Shown here one piece after another: positions 16,525-27,913 of a DNA stretch of 64,000 bases. Below the pieces are notes generated by a model that made no database searches, was not told where the DNA came from, and worked only from the letters and a program-made list of their open reading frames with translations. Numbering within the stretch: position 1 is the stretch's first letter; the number at the start of each line of letters is the position of its first letter. Made by a program: the position numbers and the translations under genes. Origin of the DNA: Aliarcobacter butzleri (GTDB lineage: Bacteria > Campylobacterota > Campylobacteria > Campylobacterales > Arcobacteraceae). The stretch is from positions 1,054,001 through 1,118,000 of the forward strand of contig NZ_LT906455.1 in the NCBI RefSeq assembly GCF_900187115.1, read 5' to 3'.

Positions 16525-18486
16525 TTAAAAGCTTTCCCATTCATCATTAGCTGACTCTTTAGATTTGATAGGTGCATTTTTTGGAGTAGTTTTTTCAACT
16601 TTTATTTCTACTTGAGGAGTTATATTTTTTGTAGCTTTTTTTTCTATATCTTTAGGTTTTACTTTATCTTTCCCTGCAAACTCTTTTTCATCTGCATCAC
16701 TTACAATTAGTTTTGATATTTCATCTGTTACTATTGCTATATCATGTGCTTGGCTTGCTACCATTGCATTTTGTTGTGTTTGTCTATCTAGTTGATTTAC
16801 TGCATCATTTATCTGCTCAATTCCTAGTAATTGTTCTTTTGAAGCATTTTGTATATCGCTTATTAGATTCATTGTTTGAGAGATATTTTGATTTAAGTGT
16901 TTATATCCCTCTATCATATTAGAAGCTATTAATTTTCCATCATTAGCCTTATTTGTAGCATTTTCTACTATCGCTTTTATCTCTTTTGCTGCTTCTGCGC
17001 TTCTTGATGCTAGGTTTCGCACCTCTTGTGCAACAACTGCAAATCCTTTTCCTGCTTCTCCTGCTGTTGCTGCTTCTACTGCTGCGTTTAAAGAAAGGAT
17101 ATTTGTTTGGAATGCTATTTGATCTATAACACTTATTGCTTCATTTATTAAATTAACTTGATTATTTATTTCATCCATAGCAACTGTTGTTTCATTTGCT
17201 AATTTTTCACCTTGATTTGCTGAAGCTGTTACATTACTAGAGTAACTTGCCATTTTCGCAATACTCTCTGTATTATTTCTTATATTACTTGTTATCTCTT
17301 CTAAGGCTGCTGCTGTCTCTTCTAAAGATGCTGCTGCTTCATTTGAGCTTAGATTTAATTTATCTACATTTGCTAATAAAATATTAGAGCTTTTATCTAA
17401 TGTTAATCCATTTGTTTTATTTTCTATTAACATTTCAGTTATTGAGTCACCTAAGTTATTTACACCACTTGCTAATTTAAGTAAGTGCTCTTTTAAACCT
17501 TTTTGGTCTATTTTATCTAGATAGTTATAATTAGAGTATTGTTCCAATACTTTTAGAACATTTTCTATATTGTTTTCTAAAATGTTAGCCATATTATTTA
17601 AAACATCTTTTAACTGATTTAAAGTTGGATTTGAAACTTTTGTATGTAGTCTTTGATAAAGATTTCCTTGTTCAAACTCTCCTAATACTGCTATTGTTTC
17701 ATCTATTAGTTTTCTATCTTCTTCTATGCTTTTTTGTGTTTTTACTATATTGTCATTTACTATTTTTGACATTTGCCCAAATTCATCTTTTGCACTATCA
17801 TCAAGTAAATTTACACTATTTGATTCTCTATTTAAATATGAAAAAAAGCTTAAAAGACCTTCTTTAAAACCATTTATAGAATTTACTACTGAATTAGAAA
17901 TTATCAGTGAAATTATTGTAAAAATAATTGTTGCAATAATAACTAAAACAATTAAATCCACAGTCAATGTTGTATAAGCATCTTCTCTTAATTCTATTGC
18001 ACTCTTGTTTATTTCAGCTATTTTATTTTCTACATCAACTCCAACTTTTACCATTCGAGCAATATCTTGTTTTATCTCATCACTTTCAATATTTATATTG
18101 TTTGAAAAGTCAATAATTTTATTTTTAGCGAAGCTTTCATAGTCTGCTAGATAATTATCTACTAAAGATATTATTTGATTAGCTAATTCTATATTTTGAG
18201 GATTTGTAAATTCTGCTTTAGTTTGAGTAACACTATCTTTTAAATATTTTAGATTCATTAGAACATGTTGTCTGTTTTCTTCTGTTGAGTTTCTCAAAAA
18301 TTGATAAACAGAAATTCTTGATTTTGCCATATATTGGATAAACTTTTCAGTTTCAATAGCGACATGATTTCTTTTATTTGCTATATTATTGTAGTGTGTG
18401 TAAACAAATGCTGACACAATAATAAGCAAAACAAACAGTACTGGAAATAAAAGAAGTTTTTTTCTTGTATTAAAGTTTTGTAACAT
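16525..18486 (-). CDS. Methyl-accepting chemotaxis protein
   Basis: A 653-aa transmembrane chemoreceptor. TM1 is at about residues 12-31 and TM2 at about 176-198, enclosing a ~145-residue helical periplasmic sensor of the four-helix-bundle type. A HAMP-like region and long coiled coil follow. The conserved signalling hairpin ([20 protein letters not shown]) is near residue 460. The tail is Lys-rich and ends in NDEWESF, resembling the E. coli receptor NWETF methyltransferase tether. The ligand is unknown. No che genes are adjacent. Confidence 0.93.
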   Translation of the reverse strand: MLQNFNTRKKLLLFPVLFVLLIIVSAFVYTHYNNIANKRNHVAIETEKFIQYMAKSRISVYQFLRNSTEENRQHVLMNLKYLKDSVTQTKAEFTNPQNIELANQIISLVDNYLADYESFAKNKIIDFSNNINIESDEIKQDIARMVKVGVDVENKIAEINKSAIELREDAYTTLTVDLIVLVIIATIIFTIISLIISNSVVNSINGFKEGLLSFFSYLNRESNSVNLLDDSAKDEFGQMSKIVNDNIVKTQKSIEEDRKLIDETIAVLGEFEQGNLYQRLHTKVSNPTLNQLKDVLNNMANILENNIENVLKVLEQYSNYNYLDKIDQKGLKEHLLKLASGVNNLGDSITEMLIENKTNGLTLDKSSNILLANVDKLNLSSNEAAASLEETAAALEEITSNIRNNTESIAKMASYSSNVTASANQGEKLANETTVAMDEINNQVNLINEAISVIDQIAFQTNILSLNAAVEAATAGEAGKGFAVVAQEVRNLASRSAEAAKEIKAIVENATNKANDGKLIASNMIEGYKHLNQNISQTMNLISDIQNASKEQLLGIEQINDAVNQLDRQTQQNAMVASQAHDIAIVTDEISKLIVSDADEKEFAGKDKVKPKDIEKKATKNITPQVEIKVEKTTPKNAPIKSKESANDEWESF

Positions 18487-18581
18487 TATATACCTTTATT
18501 AATAGGGATAAAAATAATCCTATTATAATTTTTCATTGAAATAATAATTTAAAAAAGCTTTACAAATAATTATTTTTCTAA

Positions 18582-20531
<1,950 letters not shown>

Positions 20532-20543
20532 TTATCTTTCTAC

Positions 20544-21722
20544 TTATTTGATGATGTGTCCTACAAACTTTGACATATTGTTTAAGATTTTTCCACCTTT
20601 TCTAAATCCCAAACCACAAGCTTCATAAGCATAGAATACTCCAGCTTGATAGCAATCACCTTTTTCATCTTTTGGAAACTCTACATACTCTTGATAAATA
20701 GCTTTATGTCCTTCATAATCTCCTGAAGTTTGTGTATCAATAGATCCATCAGCATTTATAATTTTTGTATTTGCTCCTTCTCTTCCAAAAGCTCTTTTTT
20801 CTACTTGTTTTTTACCTTTTAAAGGTTCAAAAGATGTCTCTAAAAGTAAAGGGTGATTTGGATATAAATCCCATAAAACCTTCATAAATGCTTTTGATTG
20901 GAACATAAGAGTATATGCTGGATTGAAAATGATTGCTTTTTTTTCTTTTATAATTTCTGTTAAAATTAAAGCTAATTCACTTTCTTGTATCGCAATATCT
21001 TCCCAAGGAATAAGTTTAAACCAAAATTCAAAAAGTTCATCATCTTTGAAAATACCATCATCACTAAATTGTACATTTTCAATATATTCAAAATCTGTAT
21101 TAAATCCAGCTTCACTAGCAATATGTTGTAAAAGTTTTGTAGTATTTATATCTTCAATTGAGCTTGATATTGATGAAAATAAAATTTTCCAACCAAGATT
21201 TGAATAATACTCTTCAAATTTTTCAATATCGCTGTTTAAAGTAATAATTCTTTTGAAATTATCTTTTAAAGCTTCATATAAATTGTTAAATTGGCTAGCT
21301 TCATCTAAACCATTTGCTTTTAAAATTGCCCATTGAATAATTGCAGTTTCAAAAAGTGAAGTTGGTGTATCTGCATTAAATTCTATCAATTTTATTGGAT
21401 GACCATCTATTCCACCAGCTAAATCAAATCTTGAATATAAATGCCAATGAACTTCATTTTCCCAAGACTCTTTTATAATTTCTACTAAATTAAAAGGAAT
21501 ATTTAATTCATGAAATAAATCATTATCGATTACATATTGACCAGCTTCTACAAACATATCGTAAAGTTCATTTGTTGCTTCATAAAAAGCATTTGCTTCA
21601 TCTTCACTAATTACGACTATTTCGTCACTTATATATGAACTATTATCTTTATCTGTATGCCAAATAAAGCCAATCGATTCTAAATATTCGTCTGTTAACG
21701 GTTTTAATTTTTCTAATTTCAT
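20544..21722 (-). CDS. Glutathionylspermidine synthase-like ATP-grasp protein (YgiC/YjfC family)
   Basis: A 392-aa cytosolic ATP-grasp enzyme. HLYSRFDLAGGIDGHPIKLIEFNADTP is split by an acidic patch, and the PTSLFETAIIQW region is characteristic. GREGANTKII near residue 325 forms the nucleotide-binding loop. Family members join a peptide to an amine with ATP, but YgiC/YjfC-type proteins lack the amidase half of true glutathionylspermidine synthase and have unknown substrates. It lies 3 bp after a UPF0323 lipoprotein gene, mirroring the ygiB-ygiC and yjfM-yjfC pairs. Confidence 0.85.
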   Translation of the reverse strand: MKLEKLKPLTDEYLESIGFIWHTDKDNSSYISDEIVVISEDEANAFYEATNELYDMFVEAGQYVIDNDLFHELNIPFNLVEIIKESWENEVHWHLYSRFDLAGGIDGHPIKLIEFNADTPTSLFETAIIQWAILKANGLDEASQFNNLYEALKDNFKRIITLNSDIEKFEEYYSNLGWKILFSSISSSIEDINTTKLLQHIASEAGFNTDFEYIENVQFSDDGIFKDDELFEFWFKLIPWEDIAIQESELALILTEIIKEKKAIIFNPAYTLMFQSKAFMKVLWDLYPNHPLLLETSFEPLKGKKQVEKRAFGREGANTKIINADGSIDTQTSGDYEGHKAIYQEYVEFPKDEKGDCYQAGVFYAYEACGLGFRKGGKILNNMSKFVGHIIK

Positions 21723-21725
21723 ATT

Positions 21726-22367
21726 TTAACTTCCAAAACTTGATGAATTTGTAGTATTTGATGATGAGTTTCCACCAAAGAAACCAGTTTTTTTAGCACC
21801 TGTACTAGAATTTGTTGTAGCTGCAGGTTTATTAAACGAACTTTGAGATTTACTATATGTTTGAGGAGATTTGTATTGTGCTGCTTTTTGATTTTGGAAA
21901 TTTTGATTATTAAATAGTTTATTACCAAGCCAAGAACCAATCATTGCTCCTGCAATTGAAGATAATAAAACTCCACCAAGTCCCATTCCGCCACTACTTA
22001 ATTGTGCTTCAGGATTTGTAAGAGGCGAAGTTCCTGCATCAATCTTTTTCTCTTCTTCTTTTACTAATTTATCTATTTCTTCTTGAGATAAAATTCTTTC
22101 ATTTCCATCTGGAGTTCTTAATACAATTGTTGTTTTTGATGCTGGAAATTCATCTGCAATTTTATATTGACCATCTGCGCTTTGTTCAACAACTACGAAA
22201 GCTCCTTGTTGTTGGCTAGCATTTGTAAATGTTGAGTTATTTTGATTTTGTTGTTGATTATTTGATGAGTTATCTCCACAACCAACTAAACCAACAACTA
22301 AAAGTGAACCTAACCCACCAACCATTGCATAGTCTGATATTTTTTTAATATGATTTTTTTTCTTCAA
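21726..22367 (-). CDS. UPF0323 family lipoprotein
   Basis: A 213-aa exported lipoprotein. The N-terminus KKISDYAMVGGLGSLLVVGL leads to a lipobox ending LVGC, then a low-complexity Asn/Gln/Ser linker. An internal hydrophobic GLGGVLLSSIAGAMIGSWLG segment (about residues 129-148) resembles a glycine-zipper helix. The tail is Ser/Asn/Gly-rich. The family is found in Campylobacterota and is thought to relate to YgiB-like lipoproteins. The gene is co-directional with the ATP-grasp gene, so the pair probably acts together in an envelope pathway. Confidence 0.85.
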   Translation of the reverse strand: MKKKNHIKKISDYAMVGGLGSLLVVGLVGCGDNSSNNQQQNQNNSTFTNASQQQGAFVVVEQSADGQYKIADEFPASKTTIVLRTPDGNERILSQEEIDKLVKEEEKKIDAGTSPLTNPEAQLSSGGMGLGGVLLSSIAGAMIGSWLGNKLFNNQNFQNQKAAQYKSPQTYSKSQSSFNKPAATTNSSTGAKKTGFFGGNSSSNTTNSSSFGS

Positions 22368-22500
22368 TTTTAATTCCTTATTTTAGTTTTAAAATTTATT
22401 TATATTTGAAACTCTTTTATTATATAAAATTAATAATTAAAATATATAAAACAGTGAATTAATCGAATTTTTAGTAGAATTAAATTTTTAAGGAAAAGAT

Positions 22501-23946
22501 ATGATAGATTATAAAGAAAAATTTATTTTAGATAGAGAATTTTACCCTTCAAAAGATATAGAAATAACAGTTGAAAGTGATAGAGGTAGAATTTTTTCTT
22601 CATCCGCTTTTAGAAGACTTCAAAAAAGAACTCAAGTTTTTGCTTTAGAGTTAAATGCTTCTATTCGTTCACGACTTACACACTCTATGGAAGTTTCGCA
22701 AAACGCAAGATTTATAGCTAGAACCATTTTAGCTGAATTAAAAAAAGAGAGTTTAGAAAAGTTTGGTTTAAATGAATTTGAAAATGCTTTTATTTCAACT
22801 TCTGAAATGACTAGTTTACTTCACGATATAGGAAATCCACCTTTTGGACATTTTGCAGAAGAGACTATAAATAAATGGCTAAAAATTAATATTTTACCTA
22901 TTTTAGATAAGTTTGAAGCACCTACAAATGAATTAAAAAATTTAAAAGAACTAATCTCAAAAGATATTTGTAACTATGATGGAAATGCACAAGCAATAAG
23001 AATTATCACAAAACTTCAAAGACTAAATCTTTCATATTTTCAAATAATTTCAGTTTTAAAATATACAAGAGGAGCTTTTGAAGAAAAACCTCCAAAAGAA
23101 GAAAATCTATCATATTTGAAGAAAAAGCCAGGTTTTTATTTTAGTGAAAAAGATTTGGTTGAAAAGATACAAAAAAGTTTAAAAATAGAAGCTGGTCATA
23201 GATTCCCAATAACTTATATTATGGAAGCAGCTGATGATATTTCATACTTAACTGCTGATTTGGAAGATAGTGTTAAAAAAGGTATTTTATCTTTAGATGA
23301 AGTTTATACTATCATAAAAAATGAGTGCCAAAAAGAGAAAGAAGAGTTTCTTTTAGGAATAATTGAAAAACAGTATGAAAAAGCAAAAAGTAGTGAAGAA
23401 CCATATCAATTTAATATGTTTTTCACTTTTTTAAGAGTTGGTTTGGTTACAAATTTTGTAAATTATGTTTCAAAAGTTTTTGTACAAAATCATGAGGCAA
23501 TTTTTAAAGGAAGTTTTAATTATGCACTTTTAGAGTTTGATAAACAAAGTGAATACTATAAAACTTTGAAGATTTTACAAGATATTTCTACAAAATATAT
23601 CTATCAAAATCCAGAAGTTCAAACTTTGGAACTTCAAGCGTATAGCATAATAAACTCTTTATTTGAAATATATAAACCACTTTTAGAACTTGATGAAGTT
23701 GATTTTTCAAAACTTCTAAAAGATGAAAAAATAGATTGTTTTATCTCAAGAAGATTGATAAAACGAATCTCAAAAAAACAAATAGTTGCTTATAAAAATG
23801 ACATTGAAAAACTAGATAAACAAAATTTACAAGAGTATAAAATATTAGAATTTTATTTTAGAGTAAGACTAATAATAGACTATATAAGCGGTATGACTGA
23901 TGATTTTGCTCTTGAAGAGTATAAGGTTTTATTGGCGATGAAATAG
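22501..23946 (+). CDS. dgt: Deoxyguanosinetriphosphate triphosphohydrolase (dGTPase-like HD protein)
   Basis: A 481-aa HD-domain enzyme that hydrolyses dNTPs (typically dGTP) to nucleoside and triphosphate. Metal ligands are H61 in RLTHSMEVSQNAR and H108-D109 in LLHDIGNPPFGH. RGRIFSSSAFRRLQKRTQVF and ITYIMEAADDISYLTADLED are further family motifs. It may limit dNTP pools or act against phage. RBS AAGGAAAAG. It is the last housekeeping gene before the Fic/RM remnant. Confidence 0.92.
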   Translation: MIDYKEKFILDREFYPSKDIEITVESDRGRIFSSSAFRRLQKRTQVFALELNASIRSRLTHSMEVSQNARFIARTILAELKKESLEKFGLNEFENAFISTSEMTSLLHDIGNPPFGHFAEETINKWLKINILPILDKFEAPTNELKNLKELISKDICNYDGNAQAIRIITKLQRLNLSYFQIISVLKYTRGAFEEKPPKEENLSYLKKKPGFYFSEKDLVEKIQKSLKIEAGHRFPITYIMEAADDISYLTADLEDSVKKGILSLDEVYTIIKNECQKEKEEFLLGIIEKQYEKAKSSEEPYQFNMFFTFLRVGLVTNFVNYVSKVFVQNHEAIFKGSFNYALLEFDKQSEYYKTLKILQDISTKYIYQNPEVQTLELQAYSIINSLFEIYKPLLELDEVDFSKLLKDEKIDCFISRRLIKRISKKQIVAYKNDIEKLDKQNLQEYKILEFYFRVRLIIDYISGMTDDFALEEYKVLLAMK

Positions 23947-23982
23947 AAAAATGGTAGTTGGACTACTATATAGAGATTAAGT

Positions 23983-24099
23983 ATGAATTATTTAGAAAAA
24001 AGAGAAATAGTTTTTTTGTATATCACAAAAGAGTTTACAAAATTTATATTAACTGGAATTATTTTTATATTTATAACTGGCTTTATAGATGAACAATAA
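23983..24099 (+). CDS. Possible 38-aa membrane peptide
   Basis: A short ATG ORF between dgt and the first Fic gene encodes MNYLEKREIVFLYITKEF followed by one hydrophobic helix and GFIDEQ. No clear ribosome-binding site precedes it. It could be a small protein tied to the Fic locus or chance coding; no homologue is recognised. Confidence 0.25.
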   Translation: MNYLEKREIVFLYITKEFTKFILTGIIFIFITGFIDEQ

Positions 24100-24113
24100 T
24101 TTTATTTTTTCAA

Positions 24114-24173
24114 TAATATGTAAAAAAAGTGCTAAAATCTTTACATATAATGTATAATATGTAAAAAAAAGTG
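24114..24173. promoter_or_regulatory. Repeated ATATGTAAAAAAAGTG boxes upstream of fic
   Basis: TAATATGTAAAAAAAGTG occurs at 24114-24131 and again, with one extra A, at 24155-24173. An inverted TTTACATAT lies between them (24140-24148). The direct plus inverted half-sites ~46 bp before the Fic start look like an operator, possibly for the Fic protein's own winged-helix tail. Confidence 0.45.
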
Positions 24174-24218
24174 AAAAAATTTGACATATCAGGCAATAAA
24201 AATAATAGAGTTCTATAG

Positions 24219-25295
24219 GTGAAAGAGTTTATACCAAATAAATTACCAATCAAAAAAGATATAGAAACTAAAGAGATTTTAAGAGCTACTATATCGGCTC
24301 ATAAAACCCTTGCAGAGTTAAAGGGAATTGCGAATTCTTTGCCAAATCAAAAAATAGTTATCAATACTTTGATACTTCAAGAAGCCAAAGATAGTAGTGA
24401 GATTGAAAATATTATTACTACTCATGATGAAATTTATCGTTCATCTATTTCAGATAGTTTTTTAAATAACAACATTAAAGAAGTACAAAACTACAAAGAT
24501 GCTTTATATCTAGGATTTGAAATTATAAAAACAAAAAAAATGTTAAATATAAATCATATAAAAGAGATACAAGCTACTTTAGAACAAAATGATGTAGGTT
24601 TTAGAAAACAAAGCGGAACAGTTCTCAAAAATCCAAAAACTGGAGAAATCAAACTCATTCCTCCTCAAAATCCAAAAGATATTGAAGAACTTATGTCAAA
24701 TCTTGTGGATTATATAAATGATAAAACTTTAGAGGATTTTGATAGCTTAGTAAAAATGGCGATTATTCATTATCAATTTGAATCAATCCATCCTTTTTAT
24801 GATGGAAATGGTAGAACAGGAAGAATTATAAATATTTTGTATCTTGTTTTAGAAAATTTATTGGATATGCCTATTTTGTATCTCAGTCGATATATAATAA
24901 AACATAAAGCTGATTATTACAAGTTATTAAATGAAGTAAGTTTTAATGATGGACTTAATAATTGGATTTTATTTATGTTAAAAGGTGTAGAAGAGATAGC
25001 AAAAGAGACTATTGAAACTATTAAAAATATAGAAAATCTTATGAATGAAACAAAAAATATTATCATAGATCAAAAGCCAAAAATGTACAGCAAAGATTTG
25101 CTAGAAGCACTTTTCTATCATCCATATACAAAAAGAGCTTTTATAGAAGAGCAACTAGGTGTATCAAGACCAACAGCTACAAATTATCTAAATGAACTTG
25201 AAAATATAGGTATTTTATCAAGTAAAAAGATAGGTAAAGAGATATTTTATATCCATACTAAGCTTTTTGATTTGTTCAAGAATATTGAAATATAA
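24219..25295 (+). CDS. Fic family protein with C-terminal winged helix (class II)
   Basis: A 358-aa protein. The Fic catalytic loop HPFYDGNGRTGR (residues 191-202) matches HPFx[DE]GNGRxxR, so AMP or another nucleotide-phosphate can be transferred to hydroxyls. The N-terminal inhibitory motif SSEIEN (59-64, Glu63) precedes the Fic core, making it a self-inhibited class II enzyme. The C-terminal ~60 residues (VSRPTATNYLNELENIGIL) form a winged helix. The start is GTG; only a weak RBS is seen. The layout resembles the Shewanella SoFic type. Targets are unknown. Confidence 0.92.
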   Translation: MKEFIPNKLPIKKDIETKEILRATISAHKTLAELKGIANSLPNQKIVINTLILQEAKDSSEIENIITTHDEIYRSSISDSFLNNNIKEVQNYKDALYLGFEIIKTKKMLNINHIKEIQATLEQNDVGFRKQSGTVLKNPKTGEIKLIPPQNPKDIEELMSNLVDYINDKTLEDFDSLVKMAIIHYQFESIHPFYDGNGRTGRIINILYLVLENLLDMPILYLSRYIIKHKADYYKLLNEVSFNDGLNNWILFMLKGVEEIAKETIETIKNIENLMNETKNIIIDQKPKMYSKDLLEALFYHPYTKRAFIEEQLGVSRPTATNYLNELENIGILSSKKIGKEIFYIHTKLFDLFKNIEI

Positions 25296-25386
25296 TGAAT
25301 AAATGTAGAGAGTAATATTTTGAAAAATCTATACACAATAAGTTACAATATTTTTATTATTGTTAACATTTAAATTAGGAATTAAA

Positions 25387-26658
25387 ATGCAAAAAACACA
25401 ATATCCACTAAGTGAAAATGAATGGGCAAAATATCTAACAATTAAAAATTATTATAACCTCAATGAAATAAGTTATAGAAAATCATTAATTTTAGAAAGC
25501 AACTGTGATTTTGATAAAATAGTAAGTATAATTAATGAATATAGAAAAAAACAAAAAAACATTATTTATGAATATAATGAAAAAAAGTTTTATTTTGTTG
25601 AAACACAAGAGTTACAAAATAGAATTGATAAGATAAAAGATTTTTGGAAAAGTACTGAATATTTTGTTCAAGAAAAATTTTCATTAGAATTGTTAAAAGA
25701 AACCTTAATATTTGAGGGATATTATTCTTCTACTATAGAGGGTGCACATAGTACTATGAAAAGAGCAAGAACTCTTGCAAAAGGTCATGAAGAACCAAAA
25801 AATAAAGATGAGATGATGGTTTTAAATAATTTTAAAGCTTTAATGGATTTGAGAAAAGAAAATCAATTATTAAACCATGATTTAATTAAAAATCTTCATA
25901 AAATTACAACTGATAAAACACTTGAATTTGAAAATGATTCTGGTGAATATAGAACAGAACCAAATGAGATAGTAGATTCAATGCAAAAAGTCATTTTTAC
26001 ACCACCTGCAAATATTGATACTATGAAAAAAATGTTAGATGAGTTATTGATATTTTTAGAGCCAGATGATTTAAAAAAACCAATTGATAACATTTATAAA
26101 TCAATTGCTTTTCATTTTATATTTGCATATATTCATCCTTTTATTGATGGAAATGGTAGAACAGTTCGTATTTTATTTACATATTTATTGAAGTATTATG
26201 GGTATGATATGTTTTATTATATTTCTCTTTCTGAAATTATTTATAGAAAAAAAGCAAAAGATTATTATAAAGCATTTATTGACGTTGAAAGAAGTGATTT
26301 ATATGAAAAAGATAATTTTGATATGACTTATTTTTTTTATTATATGACTGATGTAATGATAAAAGGTTTAGATATCTTAAAAAATAGAATTAATACACAT
26401 ATGAGAGCAGATATTATAAATCACATAGTGAAAGAAAAAGAGATAGACTTAACACCAAGACAGAAGAAAATTGTCAAATTTTTATCAAATAAAGATACTT
26501 CTTTCATGCAAACTTCTGAAGATTTGGCTAAGCGTTTTGATATATCAGTAAGAACTGTACAAAAAGATTTAAAGCTTCTAATTGATTTTGAATTAGTTAA
26601 AAGAGTTAAAGTTCCAAATCAAAAAAAATATTATTTTAGATTAAATATAAATTTATAA
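25387..26658 (+). CDS. Second Fic family protein with C-terminal HTH
   Basis: A 423-aa protein unlike its neighbour outside the Fic core. The Fic loop HPFIDGNGRTVR is at residues 250-261 and the inhibitory motif SSTIEG at 114-119. The C-terminal HTH (TSEDLAKRFDISVRTVQKDL) is DeoR-like. I chose the ATG behind TAGGAATTAAA over a TTG 27 bp upstream. An hsdM remnant begins 11 bp downstream, so the gene probably belonged to a type I restriction-modification operon, where Fic/DOC proteins are common cargo. Confidence 0.9.
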   Translation: MQKTQYPLSENEWAKYLTIKNYYNLNEISYRKSLILESNCDFDKIVSIINEYRKKQKNIIYEYNEKKFYFVETQELQNRIDKIKDFWKSTEYFVQEKFSLELLKETLIFEGYYSSTIEGAHSTMKRARTLAKGHEEPKNKDEMMVLNNFKALMDLRKENQLLNHDLIKNLHKITTDKTLEFENDSGEYRTEPNEIVDSMQKVIFTPPANIDTMKKMLDELLIFLEPDDLKKPIDNIYKSIAFHFIFAYIHPFIDGNGRTVRILFTYLLKYYGYDMFYYISLSEIIYRKKAKDYYKAFIDVERSDLYEKDNFDMTYFFYYMTDVMIKGLDILKNRINTHMRADIINHIVKEKEIDLTPRQKKIVKFLSNKDTSFMQTSEDLAKRFDISVRTVQKDLKLLIDFELVKRVKVPNQKKYYFRLNINL

Positions 26659-26669
26659 GGAAAACAAAT

Positions 26670-27104
26670 TTGGAAAACAAAATAAACAGAATAACAGACA
26701 TTCTAAGACGAGATTGATGGAATAAGTGGTGCGATGCACTGCACAGAGCAAATCTCTTGGGTTTTGTTTTTAAAATTTTTATCAGATTTAGAAGATAGCA
26801 AAGCAGAAGATGCTGAACTTGATGGAGAAAAATAGACTTATATTTTAGATGAAAAGTATCGTTGGCAAAATTGGGCTGTATTAAAAGTAGATGGGAAAAA
26901 AGATATTATCAATAATCTATCAAATATAAAATTGGTGCAATATTTGAGTTTTTAGACAATCGAATTGCAAATGGTTACACACTTAGAAAAATTCTTGACA
27001 TCATAGATAAGATGGATTTTCACAACCAATCAGATTTATTTCAACTTTCACTTATTTATGAAAAACTTCTAAAAGATATGGGAAGTGATGGAGGAAATAA
27101 GGTA
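26670..27104 (+). pseudogene. hsdM: hsdM fragment (type I restriction-modification methyltransferase), broken
   Basis: Joining frames gives the HsdM N-terminal region: ENKINRITDILRRD, then DGISGAMHCTEQISWVLFLK, then KYRWQNWAV, then IGAIFEFLDNRIANGYTLRK and LIYEKLLKDMGSDGGN. One extra T near 26714 creates an immediate TGA. A TAG interrupts at 26833-26835. A second frame change lies just before 26931. The sequence stops before the GEFYTPR motif, so the catalytic domain, hsdS and hsdR are absent. A TTG start behind AAGGA is still visible. The gene is non-functional. Confidence 0.88.
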
Positions 27105-27116
27105 GAAAAATCTTTT

Positions 27117-27911
27117 TTAAGATTCTCCTTTTAATCCTTTTCTCATAGCTTCGATTAGTGATGTATTTGCTTTTGTATTTGTAAAATATTCAAAAGCTAA
27201 AACACCTTGAAAAAGTAACATATCTTCACCGTCTTTTATTTTGCAACCATTTTGTTTTGCTAAAGCTAAAAATGGTGTGATTTTCCCATAAATACAATCA
27301 AAAGCAAAAGAAGCATTTTTTAGTATTGGTTCAAGAAGTTCTTTTGGAGCAGGAAGAAGTTCATCTTTTAGTCCTGCACTTGTAGAGTTTACTACTAAAT
27401 CATAAATTTCAGGTTCAAACTCTGCCCAAGTGTGAGCTTGTATATTGTTTTCAATAAAAAATTTCAAGTTATTTTCACTTCTATTTAAAACAGTTACTTT
27501 GATATTTTTTTCTTGTAAAGCTATTGTAATAGCTTTTGCAGTTCCTCCTGCACCTAATAACAGTACATTTTTTACTTCACCAAAACTTTCAATTGCTTTT
27601 AAAAAACCAGGAGCATCAGTATTATATGCTTCTATTTTTCCATCTACTAATTTATAAGTATTTACTGCTTTTATTTTTTGAGCTAAACCTTTTACGATAT
27701 CTGCATTTATAAATGCAACTTCTTTATGCGGTACAGTTATATTTGCACCACTGTAACCATTTCTCAAAAAAGTCTCTTTTATTTTACTTCCATCTTCTAA
27801 ATGGTGTTTTTCATAAATTCCATTGTAGTTTATGTGATTTAATCCTGCATTTTGCATCTGAGGTGATTTTGAGTGAACTACTGGATTTCCAAATATTACA
27901 AATTTTTCCAT
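27117..27911 (-). CDS. aroE: Shikimate dehydrogenase
   Basis: A 264-aa enzyme reducing 3-dehydroshikimate to shikimate with NADPH in aromatic amino-acid synthesis. Substrate motif SKSPQMQNAGLN and catalytic Lys in GANITVPHKEVAF are present. GAGGTAKAI is the nucleotide loop, with VLNRSENN after it and NSTSAGL downstream. It ends where the hsdM fragment is cut off, so the RM remnant abuts its 3' end. A methyltransferase gene lies 2 bp upstream on the same strand. Confidence 0.95.
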   Translation of the reverse strand: MEKFVIFGNPVVHSKSPQMQNAGLNHINYNGIYEKHHLEDGSKIKETFLRNGYSGANITVPHKEVAFINADIVKGLAQKIKAVNTYKLVDGKIEAYNTDAPGFLKAIESFGEVKNVLLLGAGGTAKAITIALQEKNIKVTVLNRSENNLKFFIENNIQAHTWAEFEPEIYDLVVNSTSAGLKDELLPAPKELLEPILKNASFAFDCIYGKITPFLALAKQNGCKIKDGEDMLLFQGVLAFEYFTNTKANTSLIEAMRKGLKGES

Positions 27912-27913
27912 TT

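Noticed and set aside
16713-17977. Plus-strand ORFs of 69-83 residues opposite the chemoreceptor gene
   Set aside because: Leu/Phe-rich antisense shadows of a clear chemoreceptor gene, without ribosome-binding sites.
23954-23966. GTAGT-TGG-ACTAC hairpin after dgt as terminator
   Set aside because: Stem of 5 bp with no T run on either side.
24219-25295. Fic/Phd-type toxin-antitoxin pair
   Set aside because: Both Fic proteins carry their own inhibitory (S/T)xxxE(G/N) motif in the N-terminal part and no Phd-like antitoxin gene is adjacent.
25360-25386. TTG start for the second Fic gene, 27 bp upstream
   Set aside because: No ribosome-binding site; the ATG behind TAGGA fits the Fic protein start better.
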